A DNA stretch of 64,000 bases from Aquiflexum balticum DSM 16537 (GCF_900176595.1 NZ_LT838813.1:62001-126000); one strand, 5' to 3'. Positions 54,645-64,000 are shown, numbered from the stretch's first letter. The notes: generated by a model not told the origin, from the sequence alone. Numbers and translations: made by a program.

Positions 54645-55060
54645 AACTATAAATTAATTGAAAAGTAATTCTACATGGAAAAAATCAAAAAAATCTTTTA
54701 AATTCAATCAAACGGGTCAAGGATTTGCAAAATCACCAAATGGTTTGTTAAAATAGTGGAATTCCTTCCCCTAAGTAATCAGAAAAATTATCGCTGATAT
54801 CCAGAAAAAGGAATAATCTTAGTTTTCTTGCCAACACAGTTTCGAAAAAAACCTTTGAAAATAAAACCTAGGCTATGGATATCAATTTGTGAAATTTTGT
54901 TAAAATGTGCTGATAAGACAATAGAGTACAAAACCTCTGGTTTCTAAAATTTAAATATTTAGGTATTTTGTTTTTAAGGAAAACGCTTATATTCCCATCT
55001 TATAAATACAAGCTTCAAATAAAGTTATGACACATTTTTAGTGATACAAACAAAAAGATA
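54645..55060. other. intergenic region between the two NRPS genes
   Basis: 416 bp, very AT-rich, with no open frame and no strong terminator hairpin. TTAGGTATTTTGTTTTT at 54958-54974 resembles the promoter-like sequence before the first synthetase, so the second gene may be transcribed separately with a ~90-nt leader. Confidence 0.45.
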
Positions 55061-58000
55061 ATGCCATCAACGAAATCGCAAATCACCCAATCAGCGACAG
55101 AGTCTTCCTTTCCAATCAATGAATATTGGATTAAAAAGCTTGAAGGTATCGAAGAATTAAATCTGCCAAAGAATTATTCAAAATCTTTGGCTAAAGGAAA
55201 AAAAAATAACAAAATCGATTTCCGGATAGACAAGTCGTTAATTGAAAATATCGGGACACAATTTCCCAAGTCAAAGACCTCGCCATCTTTGGTCCTATTC
55301 GCTGCACTGAAAGTATTAGTATATAGATACAGCAATCAAATTGATTTTTGCATTGGCACAACCTTAAGGGAAGCAGCCCTTGACAATCCAACTGATAAAG
55401 ATGTAAAAAACGTTTATTTGGACGTCCTGCCCATAGGCACCAAAATAGATGCCACTATGCCTTTTGGTGACTTTGTCTACAAATTAGGCATTGATTTAAT
55501 GGAAGCCAATTCCAATAATCAAATCTCTGTTGATCAGCTAATTTCCTTATTGGGAAAAAAGGATGAAAAAGATTTGAGGTTACTTTTCCCTGTCATCTTC
55601 GACTATCACAAAAACAATGATATTGATATTCTGAGCCAATCATCTAAAATAAATCTTGAGAATTTTAATTCAACTTTACTGGTCAGGTTTGTAGAAAATG
55701 ATGGGAAAATTGAAGGGCGCATCACCTTTGATAAAGAATTCGTTTGTTATGAAAGCGCAAATAGGATGGTTTCCCATTATATAACACTTCTTGAATCCAT
55801 CCATTCCAATCCCCACCAAAGCCTAAGTCTTTTAAACATTATCCCGACAAAGGAAAAAACCCTGCTGTTAGAAACTTTAAATGCTACGGAAGCGAAATAC
55901 CCCCATGATAAGACAATCGTGGACTTGTTTGAGGAGCAGGTAGATAAAACCCCCGAAGCAGTTGCGTTATTGTTCAGGGAAAAGAAATTAAGCTACAAGG
56001 AGCTGAATGAATGGTCGAACCAGTTTGCACATTATCTTATTGAAAGATACAATATTCAACCCGATGATCTGGTAGGAATTGAGTTGGAGCGCAGTGAGTG
56101 GATGGTGTTAGGCATTTTGGCAATCATCAAATCGGGAGGCGCCTACCTACCGATAGATCCGGAGTACCCTGAGCAGCGAAAAGAGTTTATCAAAGAAGAC
56201 GCGAAGTTGAAAGTACTCATCGATCAGGTTGAACTGGAAGGAATCAAAAAAACCTTAAATGAAGGTAAGTATCCAAAGACAAATACAAAAATCCGGATAA
56301 GTCCAGAGAACTTGATGTACGTCATTTACACTTCAGGTTCAACGGGTAAACCGAAGGGCTGTATGCTCGAGCACAGGGGCTTGGTCAACCGATTGGCCTG
56401 GATGCAGAAGTCATATCCCCTGACAGAAAAAGATTGTATCCTGCAAAAGACCACTTTTACTTTCGATGTATCGGTATGGGAGCTTATCTGGTGGTCCTTG
56501 CAGGGAGCCTGCGTGAGTATGCTGGAACCGGGAGGAGAGAAGCAACCCGAAAAGATAGTTGCAACAATAGAAGCCTCACAGGTTACGGTGTTACATTTTG
56601 TACCAAGTATGCTTGAAGTCTTTTTGGAATATCTGAGCAGCTCAACTGAAGACATTTTGAAACTGAGGAGTCTTAAGCAGGTATATACTAGCGGGGAAGC
56701 CTTGAAGGCGGAACAGGTCAGGCGTTTCAAAGAATTGTTGCCGGATGTGAGTCTAATGAATCTTTATGGACCTACGGAAGCAAGTATAGATGTGAGTTAC
56801 TATGCCTGTGATACAGCAGTGGAACAAAGCATTCCGATAGGAAAACCTATTGATAACACAGCACTTTACGTTTTAAGCTCCACCCACCAGCTTGTTCCTT
56901 TCGGTACCGTCGGGGAGATCTGCATAGGCGGAGTAGGTCTGGCAAGGGGATATTTAAACCGGGATGAGCTCACCAGAGAGAAGTTTATAAAAAATCCGTA
57001 CAGGCCAAAAGAGCGGTTATACAGAACGGGAGACTTGGGCAGATGGCGCGGGGACGGTAATTTGGAATATTTGGGCAGAATGGATGACCAGGTCAAAATC
57101 AGGGGATACCGCATCGAACTCGGCGAAATCGAATCCATCCTGCTGCTCCATCCCAATGTGAAGCAAGCGGTAGTCATGGCAAGAGAAAACGGACTGGGTG
57201 ATAAAAGGCTCGTGGGGTATGTCGTCTGCGACGGGAATTTCGACAAAGAATCCGTCAGTGCATTCCTCAGATCAAAATTACCCGAATATATGGTGCCGGC
57301 ACTTTGGCTTCAGCTCGAAAAACTTCCACTCACCTTCAGCGGCAAAACAGACAGAAAAGCACTGCCGGATGTCGGGATCAGTGATATGGTGACAGCTGAA
57401 TATACCGAACCAAGGAATGATCAGGAAAAACAGCTTGCAGTCATCTGGCAGAGAATCCTCGGACTGGATCGTGTGGGCATCCACGATGACTTTTTTGCAT
57501 TGGGGGGACATTCGCTGCTGGCAATGCGTACTGTTGCAGCAATCAGGAAAGAAATGGGTTCTGAAATCAGCATCCGCGACTTCTTCTCGGCTCCTTCTGT
57601 GGCCCAGCTTGCCCAGAAACTGATCCCCAGAGGAAGTGATCTTTCCGATCTTGTACCGGTGGTTGAGACTAGGCCTCAAATCATCCCTCTTTCCTACAAT
57701 CAGCAGAGTCTCTGGTTCATCCATCAGCTCGAAGGAAGCATTCAGTACCACATTCCACTGATTCTGGATATTAAAGGGAAACTGGACTTCACAGCACTTG
57801 AAGAGGCATTCAAAATCATCCTCAACCGTCATGAACCACTCCGTACCGTGATCAGGGAAAAGGACGGAATGCCTTGTCAGATCTTACTCGAAATGGACCG
57901 CTGGAAACTTGACAGCATGGAACTGCTGGATCAGAAACTTCTTGATAAGCAAATAACCTCCTTGATCAGAATTCCTTTCGACCTGAGCGCAGACTACATG

Positions 58001-61000
58001 ATGAGGGCCTGTCTGATTTCATTGGGACCGGACCACCATTGTCTGGTCATCACATTACACCACATCGCCTCTGACGGATGGTCTTCCAACATCCTGAAAA
58101 AAGAACTGATGGAATCCTATGATGCCATCGTCAACGGAATTGAGGCTTCACTTCCTCCGCTCTCCATACAGTACATTGACTATGCGATATGGCAGAGAAA
58201 ATTCCTCAACAGCGATCTGATCCAGAATAAAGTCGATTATTGGAAAGGCAAACTTCAAAACCTATCCACACTTCAGCTACCGACTGATTTTGCAAGGCCG
58301 CCGGTTCAGAGTAACAATGGGAACAGTTACCGTTTTTCAATTGATAATTCCCTGGTGTCCAAATTGAGAGAATTGGGACAAAATCAACAGGCAACTCTTT
58401 TTATGACATTGCTTGCCGCATTCAAAACACTTCTTTATCGGTACAGCGGGCAAGAAGATATCTGCATTGGCACGCCTGTGGCAGGCAGAGAAAGCGAAGA
58501 AATGGAAGAACTCATTGGCTTTTTTGTCAACACGCTGGCTCTTCGATCCAATCTAAGGGGAAACATGACCTTTACAGAACTTCTTAAAGATATCCGGGCC
58601 ACTACGCTGGAGTCTTTCGAGTTCCAACAAGTCCCCTTTGAAATGGTAGTGGAATCCCTTAGACAAAAAAGAGATTTAAGCAGAAATCCTGTTTTCCAGG
58701 TCTTATTTGTACTGCAGAATTTTCCCAAAAATGAGGTCCATCTGGACAATGTCTTCGTTTCGGAAAAAACTTTTGAGCATTTCACTTCTAAGCTTGACAT
58801 GACTTTTGAACTAACGGAAGTCGATACAGGAATTTCAGGCATTTTAGAATACAATACAGACCTCTACAGGCATGAAACAATAGAACGTTTCGTAAAATAC
58901 TATATCCACCTTTTGGAATCAATCCTTGAAAATCCATCTGAGGATGTTGGAAAATTGAAAATCCTGACCAAGGAAGAAGAAACAGACCTGATTAAATTAT
59001 TCAGGTCACCCCCACAAGTTCTCCCGAATCAAAAGACAATCCTTGATCTATTTCAGGAGCAGGTAAGAAAATCACCTGACGCCGTTGCAGTTGTATTTGA
59101 GGGCAAGCAACTTACGTACGGCGCTCTTAACAAAAAATCCAATCAACTAGCAAACTATCTCCTAAAGAAAAATATCCGACCTGAAAGCTTGATACCGATT
59201 TGCCTTGACCGTTCTTTAGAAATGATCATTGGTATATTTGGCATTTTAAAATCAGGGGCGGCATATATCCCCATCGACCCTGACTTTCCCAAAGACAGGA
59301 TTGATTATAAGGTTGAAGATAGCAAAGCGGATTTTGTTATATGCTCTAAAGAAACTGTCCACAATTTCAGCGATAAGACAAGCTGTATCATTATAGACCA
59401 AGAAATGGAGGCCATTTACAGCATGCCTGATGAAAAAGTAAATGTTTCCATATTACCAGAAAACCTTGCCTACATTATCTACACTTCAGGATCTACAGGA
59501 AAGCCAAAAGGTGCAATGGTCAATCATGAAAACCTCATCAATTTTTCTATTAGTCTATCAAAAATTGTTGAGTACGATTCCTCCTCGCGCCAGTTATCAG
59601 TGACTCCTTTCATTTTTGATGCATTTTGTCTGGAACTATTTGTTCCCTTGATTAATGGCGGGTCTGTTCATTTGGTAAAAAAAGAAATTACCATGGATGG
59701 CTACGCACTTTCCAAAAAACTGGCAGAAGTCCGTCCAACCCATATGCAGGCTACCCCTTCGGGATGGCAAATACTCCTGAGCTCAGGATGGAACAATCCT
59801 GACAGAATCATAATGACCACAGGAGGGGAAGCTCTTGGGGAAGAGACAAAAAATCTTTTGGCCCAAACAGGAAAGCTTTGGAATCTTTACGGTCCTACAG
59901 AGACTACGATAACTTCGACATTTAAAAAAATGGAGGTGGGTGAAAAGGTAACCATAGGAAAACCTATCGACAATACCTCTGTCTACATCTTAGGTCCGGA
60001 CGGGGGATTAAACCCTATAGGGATTCCCGGTGAACTCTGTATTGGTGGAAAAGGTGTCGGTAGGGGCTACCTCAACAGGCCTGAACTTACAGCCCAAAAA
60101 TTCCTTCCTGATCCGTTCAGTAACGTTCTCGGTGAGAGGATGTACCGGACAGGTGACCTTGCACGTTGGCTTCCCGACGGCAACATCGAATATCTCGGAA
60201 GAATGGACGACCAGGTCAAAATAAGGGGATACCGCATAGAACTTGGGGAGATCGAATCTGTCCTGCTCCTCCATCCTGACGTAAAGCAAGCTGTGGTTAT
60301 AGTAAAAGAATACGGACAGGTAGACAAAAGGCTTATCGGATATGTTGTCTGCGAAGGGAATTTTGACAAAAATTCAATCAATGAATTTCTTAGGTCAAAA
60401 CTTCCTGAATACATGGTCCCCGCTCTTTGGGTTGAGCTCGAAAAACTCCCTTTGTCCTTTAGCGGAAAAGTCGACAGAAAGGCACTTCCGGATGTCAGTG
60501 CCCAGGATATGGTGACAGCCGACTATACTGAACCAAAAACCCACCTAGAAAAACAGCTCGCCTCAGTTTACAAGAAAATCCTTGCTATAGACAGAGTTGG
60601 TATCCATGATGATTTCTTTGAATTGGGGGGACATTCACTTTTAGCTGTTAAGTTAATATCGGCCCTGGAAAATGTAATTGGGCAAAGACTTAGCATTAAC
60701 CTGATATTTAAATTCCCCAGTATATCGGAACTGGCTGGTGCAATAGAGAACAGCAATCAAAATAAGGTTGGATTGAAGTCATTATTATTGGATGTAAAAA
60801 CCTCGGGAAGCAAACCGCCATTATATATGGTTCATGGAGGAGGATCTTCAGCATCTATCTATTATAGTTTAGCAAAACACATTGACTCCGAACAGCCTAT
60901 TTATGGCTTTCAACCCAAAGGTTTGGATGGGATCGAGGAACCAAACAAATCCCTTGAAGAAATGGCTACTTTCTATATTTCGCTTATGGTGGAACAAAAT

Positions 61001-61588
61001 CCGGATGGCCCTTACAATTTATCAGGCTATTGCTTTGGTGGAATTGTGGCTTATGAAATGGCCAAGCAGCTTCAATCGATGGGGAAAAAAGTCGGTAAAC
61101 TTATTCTATTTGACACTGCTGCGTACTATTACCGGAAAAAACATTCAAAATTTGAGAAAATTAAACTTGTGTTAAACATCATCATAGCTCAATTAAACTT
61201 TTTTTTGGATGAACCTGAATCCTATTTAGGAAGGAAAAAAAGGGCTGTTGAACGAAAAATAAATTCGCTGTTTACCAAAATTAAATTGAATCCAAATCCA
61301 CAAATTGCGAATGAAGCCACAAACAGCCTTACTAAAGTTACAAAAAATAATACCACCATATTAAATAAATACAATTTGACCCCTTACAATGGCCCTGTAT
61401 ATTTATTCCGGGCAAAAACAAGGGAAAAATATGTCGAAGATCCAAAACTCTATGGGTGGACATCATATGTTGAAAAAGTCAATGTTATAAATATTGGTGG
61501 ACATCATGATATTATTTTCAAAAGACCAGAAATCGTGAAAGATATTGCCAAAAAAATTCAAAAGGTTTTAGATGAAAGAACCTCATAA
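55061..61588 (+). CDS. bimodular nonribosomal peptide synthetase (Chalf-A-T-C-A-T-TE)
   Basis: A 2175-residue NRPS. Order: half condensation domain (1-~270, no HHxxxDG), A1 (~285-766; YTSGSTG near 423), T1 (Ser818), C2 (~872-1295; HHIASDG from 1000), A2 (~1326-1815; YTSGSTG near 1474), T2 (Ser1859), TE (~1918-2175). The TE nucleophile is C1991 in GYCFGG rather than Ser, with His near 2148. Pocket residues are the same Ser-like set D-V-W-H-Y-S-L-I-D in A1, and D-A-L-Q-T-G-L-I-T in A2, which I cannot assign. A1-T1-C2 is a near copy of module 2 of the first synthetase. It is followed with no gap by the phosphopantetheinyl transferase gene. Confidence 0.93.
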   Translation: MPSTKSQITQSATESSFPINEYWIKKLEGIEELNLPKNYSKSLAKGKKNNKIDFRIDKSLIENIGTQFPKSKTSPSLVLFAALKVLVYRYSNQIDFCIGTTLREAALDNPTDKDVKNVYLDVLPIGTKIDATMPFGDFVYKLGIDLMEANSNNQISVDQLISLLGKKDEKDLRLLFPVIFDYHKNNDIDILSQSSKINLENFNSTLLVRFVENDGKIEGRITFDKEFVCYESANRMVSHYITLLESIHSNPHQSLSLLNIIPTKEKTLLLETLNATEAKYPHDKTIVDLFEEQVDKTPEAVALLFREKKLSYKELNEWSNQFAHYLIERYNIQPDDLVGIELERSEWMVLGILAIIKSGGAYLPIDPEYPEQRKEFIKEDAKLKVLIDQVELEGIKKTLNEGKYPKTNTKIRISPENLMYVIYTSGSTGKPKGCMLEHRGLVNRLAWMQKSYPLTEKDCILQKTTFTFDVSVWELIWWSLQGACVSMLEPGGEKQPEKIVATIEASQVTVLHFVPSMLEVFLEYLSSSTEDILKLRSLKQVYTSGEALKAEQVRRFKELLPDVSLMNLYGPTEASIDVSYYACDTAVEQSIPIGKPIDNTALYVLSSTHQLVPFGTVGEICIGGVGLARGYLNRDELTREKFIKNPYRPKERLYRTGDLGRWRGDGNLEYLGRMDDQVKIRGYRIELGEIESILLLHPNVKQAVVMARENGLGDKRLVGYVVCDGNFDKESVSAFLRSKLPEYMVPALWLQLEKLPLTFSGKTDRKALPDVGISDMVTAEYTEPRNDQEKQLAVIWQRILGLDRVGIHDDFFALGGHSLLAMRTVAAIRKEMGSEISIRDFFSAPSVAQLAQKLIPRGSDLSDLVPVVETRPQIIPLSYNQQSLWFIHQLEGSIQYHIPLILDIKGKLDFTALEEAFKIILNRHEPLRTVIREKDGMPCQILLEMDRWKLDSMELLDQKLLDKQITSLIRIPFDLSADYMMRACLISLGPDHHCLVITLHHIASDGWSSNILKKELMESYDAIVNGIEASLPPLSIQYIDYAIWQRKFLNSDLIQNKVDYWKGKLQNLSTLQLPTDFARPPVQSNNGNSYRFSIDNSLVSKLRELGQNQQATLFMTLLAAFKTLLYRYSGQEDICIGTPVAGRESEEMEELIGFFVNTLALRSNLRGNMTFTELLKDIRATTLESFEFQQVPFEMVVESLRQKRDLSRNPVFQVLFVLQNFPKNEVHLDNVFVSEKTFEHFTSKLDMTFELTEVDTGISGILEYNTDLYRHETIERFVKYYIHLLESILENPSEDVGKLKILTKEEETDLIKLFRSPPQVLPNQKTILDLFQEQVRKSPDAVAVVFEGKQLTYGALNKKSNQLANYLLKKNIRPESLIPICLDRSLEMIIGIFGILKSGAAYIPIDPDFPKDRIDYKVEDSKADFVICSKETVHNFSDKTSCIIIDQEMEAIYSMPDEKVNVSILPENLAYIIYTSGSTGKPKGAMVNHENLINFSISLSKIVEYDSSSRQLSVTPFIFDAFCLELFVPLINGGSVHLVKKEITMDGYALSKKLAEVRPTHMQATPSGWQILLSSGWNNPDRIIMTTGGEALGEETKNLLAQTGKLWNLYGPTETTITSTFKKMEVGEKVTIGKPIDNTSVYILGPDGGLNPIGIPGELCIGGKGVGRGYLNRPELTAQKFLPDPFSNVLGERMYRTGDLARWLPDGNIEYLGRMDDQVKIRGYRIELGEIESVLLLHPDVKQAVVIVKEYGQVDKRLIGYVVCEGNFDKNSINEFLRSKLPEYMVPALWVELEKLPLSFSGKVDRKALPDVSAQDMVTADYTEPKTHLEKQLASVYKKILAIDRVGIHDDFFELGGHSLLAVKLISALENVIGQRLSINLIFKFPSISELAGAIENSNQNKVGLKSLLLDVKTSGSKPPLYMVHGGGSSASIYYSLAKHIDSEQPIYGFQPKGLDGIEEPNKSLEEMATFYISLMVEQNPDGPYNLSGYCFGGIVAYEMAKQLQSMGKKVGKLILFDTAAYYYRKKHSKFEKIKLVLNIIIAQLNFFLDEPESYLGRKKRAVERKINSLFTKIKLNPNPQIANEATNSLTKVTKNNTTILNKYNLTPYNGPVYLFRAKTREKYVEDPKLYGWTSYVEKVNVINIGGHHDIIFKRPEIVKDIAKKIQKVLDERTS
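57080..58937 (+). repeat. NRPS repeat copy 3
   Basis: Third copy of the A-end/T/C segment. It is nearly identical up to about 57620, more divergent over the T-C linker (57625-57700), then again very close, with increasing differences after about 58330. This is a patchwork that suggests gene conversion. Confidence 0.88.
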
Positions 61589-62302
61589 ATGACTTCAAAC
61601 TTTTCTATAGAATGGAATGAGTTAACCCCAACCTGGAAAAATTTCCAAGTTGAGCCATTTTCCAATGAAATCCATGTGGTCCGTATAAACATTTCTAAAA
61701 ACCTCCACCAAGTTTCGAATCATAAAAACCTGCTCACCTATCCCGAAAAGCAGAAATTATCCAGAATCATAAGGCAAGAAGATAAAAACATTTTTCTCTG
61801 TAGTCAGGTAATGAAAAGAATTGTTTGTGGCCACTACCTAAATTTCCCTCATGATGAAATCAGTTTCGATTTTACGGAAAACAAAAAGCCATTCATCAGC
61901 GGCCAACCTGATTTTCATTTCAATATCAGTCATTCAGGGGATTGGATGACCATGATTATTTCCAAATATCCCTGTGGAATTGATGTGGAAAAAATACAAC
62001 CTGACTTTGATTTTGAGGGAGTAATTCAGTTAACTTTTCACCCTGAAGAAATTGGATACATATTTCAGAATCCTGATCAGACTAAAGCTTTTTTCAGAAT
62101 ATGGACCATCAAAGAGTCCTTTCTTAAAGCCACAGGAGTAGGGTTGATAGATAACCTTAGCGACCTGAATATGATGAAAAATTCAACACCCTTGGCAAAT
62201 CTTAATCCTTGGCAAATTCAGAGTTTTATAATTGACGGAAATTATTGGTGCAGTATCTGTTATCAAGCCCAAAATCCTAAAATAAAGTTTTATGACTATT
62301 GA
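61589..62302 (+). CDS. 4'-phosphopantetheinyl transferase, Sfp type
   Basis: A 237-residue Sfp-type transferase. The Mg-binding GIDVE is at 130-134 and W172-x-x-K175-E176-x-x-x-K180 follows (IWTIKESFLKATG), both complete. It transfers phosphopantetheine from CoA to the serines of the five carrier domains in the two synthetases. The start codon directly follows the NRPS stop codon, so translation is probably coupled. Confidence 0.92.
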   Translation: MTSNFSIEWNELTPTWKNFQVEPFSNEIHVVRINISKNLHQVSNHKNLLTYPEKQKLSRIIRQEDKNIFLCSQVMKRIVCGHYLNFPHDEISFDFTENKKPFISGQPDFHFNISHSGDWMTMIISKYPCGIDVEKIQPDFDFEGVIQLTFHPEEIGYIFQNPDQTKAFFRIWTIKESFLKATGVGLIDNLSDLNMMKNSTPLANLNPWQIQSFIIDGNYWCSICYQAQNPKIKFYDY

Positions 62303-62441
62303 AGAATCATGTTTTTTTTAAGACTATAAATGAGTCATAAACAAGCTGATTTTAATCATGTTAATTGATAACAATTTGAATTCTTTTATTGAAACTGAAA
62401 CATTAAATTGCCCCTGATTGAAGGGCCTATTAATTGCAAAA

Positions 62442-62481
62442 AAAACTATGTTCTTTCGCACAAAAGAACATAGTTTTATTG
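62442..62481. terminator. strong terminator after the NRPS cluster
   Basis: A perfect 15-bp stem AAAACTATGTTCTTT/AAAGAACATAGTTTT (62442-62456 with 62463-62477) with a 6-base loop is flanked by A-run and T-run on the two sides, so it works in both directions. It separates the NRPS cluster from the ebo genes within the 307-bp gap 62303-62609, where nothing else is evident. Confidence 0.85.
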
Positions 62482-62609
62482 AAATACTTGAATAAGCCCA
62501 AGCTTCAAATCAATAACAAACTACACCGAAACGACAGCCAAACTTAACATTCTGAAAAAATCAATTAACTTTAAACATTGATTTTTGAGCCCAAATACAC
62601 CTTGTAATT

Positions 62610-63506
62610 ATGAATCATTCCATCGACATCGAAAAAACAAAGATTTTCCTTTTTGAACTTCTGAAGCAGGAAGTGGAAACCAAATCAATGGAATGGCTGG
62701 TTCTACAAAAAGAGAAAATTGAAAAAGATGGCTCATACCTCAAGTTTTATATGGCCTTTGGTCAGGCTTCCAGATTTTTTAAGAAGACGATTTTACAACT
62801 CACTGATCAACAAAAAAAGCTTGCCAATAGCATTAGAGAAGGTTTCAGCCCTCATACTTGGGATCAGCTTCAGACTGCAAGAGGTTATTTACTCCTACAT
62901 TTCGAGGAAAAAGAAGCTTCAAGTTGGGTAAATGCCCTCAACAAACTTTTTGAAACTGCGGATATGCATGAGCAACAATCCCTGTACGCCGCACTTCCAA
63001 TCATGCCCTTTCAACCGGAAATGATAGAAAGGGCCATTGAAGGTCTTAGGACAAATATCAGTTCAGTCTTTGATGCTGTAGCTCTCAACAATCCTTATCC
63101 TTCGGAATATTTCGATGAAAGGGCCTGGAATCAGATGGTCTTGAAAGCCATATTTATGCAGCGCCCATTATATCAAATTCAGAATGCTGACAGTAGAGCT
63201 AATCCGGTTTTGGCCAAGATACTTGTTGATTTTGCCCACGAAAGATGGGCTGCAGGTAGAACTGTCATGCCTGAGCTTTGGCGATTTGTAGGCCCTTATG
63301 TCAATGAAGAAAATTTTGCTGATATTCAAAAAGTACTTCAGACCAATGACCCCAATCAAAAGAAGGCCGCATTGTTAGCATGTGGCAGCAGTGATTACGT
63401 GCCGGCCAAAAAACTCCTTGAAGATCATTCTGAAATCAACAAAGCCATAATAAATGGAGAAATCACTTGGGAACACATCGGTGTAGAATTTCAATCCTCC
63501 ATATAA
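62610..63506 (+). CDS. eboA: EboA domain protein
   Basis: A 298-residue, largely helical protein matching EboA, the first protein of the conserved ebo (edb) operon of bacteria and algae. Recognisable stretches are RFFKKTILQLTDQQ, SAHTWDQLQTAR-like PHTWDQLQTARGYLLL and the segment AWNQMVLKAIFMQRPLYQI. The ebo set (EboA, a TatD-like hydrolase, a UbiA-type prenyltransferase, a DHQ-synthase-like enzyme, a TIM-barrel protein and a phosphodiesterase) has been linked to moving metabolite precursors to the periplasm in scytonemin producers and in Pseudomonas. It is followed by the TatD-like gene. Confidence 0.85.
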   Translation: MNHSIDIEKTKIFLFELLKQEVETKSMEWLVLQKEKIEKDGSYLKFYMAFGQASRFFKKTILQLTDQQKKLANSIREGFSPHTWDQLQTARGYLLLHFEEKEASSWVNALNKLFETADMHEQQSLYAALPIMPFQPEMIERAIEGLRTNISSVFDAVALNNPYPSEYFDERAWNQMVLKAIFMQRPLYQIQNADSRANPVLAKILVDFAHERWAAGRTVMPELWRFVGPYVNEENFADIQKVLQTNDPNQKKAALLACGSSDYVPAKKLLEDHSEINKAIINGEITWEHIGVEFQSSI

Positions 63507-63579
63507 TCCACAGATCAATATCAGATTTGATATAAGAGCTAAAACCATTAGTTTTCAACAATATTAAAAATACAACAAG

Positions 63580-64000
63580 ATGGAAATGTTTATCGATCCC
63601 CATATACATGTCATATCAAGGACCACTGATGACTATGAAGCCATGCGCAAAGCGGGTATAGTGGCCATTATTGAACCGGCTTTTTGGTTGGGTCAGCCAC
63701 GGACAGAAGTAGGCAGTTTCAAGGATTATTTCAGCACTTTGGTTGGTTGGGAAAGATTCCGCGCCAAGCAATTCGGTATCGTTCACTATTGTACCATGGG
63801 TCTGAATTCCAAGGAAGCTAATAATATTCCTTTGGCAGAAGAAGTGATGGAATTATTGCCGCTGTATGTTGGCAAAGAGGGTGTGGTTGCCATTGGGGAA
63901 ATCGGTTATGATGACCAAACTGAAGCTGAGGATAGATTTTATAGGTTACAGTTGGAACTTGCCAAAGAGGTCAACCTCCCCGTTTTGATCCATACGCCCC
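63580..64000 (+). CDS. TatD-like metal-dependent hydrolase (EboB-like), 3' end outside window
   Basis: The first 140 codons of a TatD/amidohydrolase protein begin at ATG 63580, 73 bp after eboA, and are open to the window edge. The N-terminal metal site DPHIHVISR is clear, GVVAIGEIGYD is the strand with the metal-bridging Glu, and LPVLIHTP at the edge carries the next His ligand. This is the expected second gene of an ebo operon. Confidence 0.88.
   Translation, partial: MEMFIDPHIHVISRTTDDYEAMRKAGIVAIIEPAFWLGQPRTEVGSFKDYFSTLVGWERFRAKQFGIVHYCTMGLNSKEANNIPLAEEVMELLPLYVGKEGVVAIGEIGYDDQTEAEDRFYRLQLELAKEVNLPVLIHTP

Noticed and set aside
1-64000. tRNA, rRNA and insertion sequences
   Set aside because: I found no convincing cloverleaf, rRNA segment or transposase in reading the window; a dedicated tRNA search could still find one I missed.

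Overview
The window looks like chromosomal DNA of a member of the Bacteroidota, most likely Cytophagales and close to Cyclobacteriaceae. The evidence is moderate AT-richness, very few Shine-Dalgarno sites, promoter -7 boxes of the TAnnTTTG type, a secreted peptidase with a type IX secretion C-terminal domain, SprB-type repeats, DUF2911, PVC-type CxxCH proteins, an ebo operon, and dispersed short intergenic repeats typical of this phylum. The genus assignment is inference.

Layout. 1-1379: tail of an unknown gene and a radical SAM protein. 1533-6192: a Tat-exported Gfo/Idh oxidoreductase with a DoxX protein, a small lipoprotein and an M64-type peptidase. 6486-21708: sugar and glycan genes (FAD alditol/lactone oxidase, GH127, PVC-type haem protein, polysaccharide deacetylase, sialidase, amino-sugar-6-P isomerase, SDR, GntP transporter, AraC regulator, PhyH dioxygenase, PLC/GDPD-like protein). 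21858-25135: a cupin protein, a 1-Cys peroxiredoxin flanked by two copies of an apparently undescribed ~293-nt non-coding RNA gene, and a frameshifted alpha/beta hydrolase. 25189-33480: a lipoprotein, a sulfatase and a tightly overlapping operon (small membrane protein, sodium/solute symporter, GH88-like hydrolase, OYE-type flavoprotein, SDR) that looks like uptake and breakdown of a sulfated, uronate-containing glycan. 33800-38542: DUF1080 lipoprotein, EamA transporter, AlkB-like dioxygenase, haem/SprB lipoprotein, membrane-anchored XRE regulator and a CotH-like remnant. 38920-43877: a four-gene sugar isomerase/dehydrogenase operon. 44155-44760: DUF2911 protein.

44967-62302 is a nonribosomal peptide cluster: a trimodular synthetase, a bimodular synthetase and an Sfp-type phosphopantetheinyl transferase. 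Both synthetases begin with only the C-terminal half of a condensation domain and end in their own thioesterase. Specificity residues that I aligned by eye suggest Gly, Ser and an unassigned residue for the first enzyme, and Ser plus an unassigned residue for the second. A ~1.86-kb segment is present in three nearly identical copies and a ~3.1-kb segment is shared by the two genes, so the cluster appears to have grown by recent module duplication. A strong terminator separates it from the start of an ebo operon (eboA and a partial TatD-like gene) that runs off the window.

The most novel items are the paired ncRNA genes (own promoters, own terminators, one compensatory base-pair change between copies, no net length difference) and the mosaic NRPS cluster beside an ebo operon.
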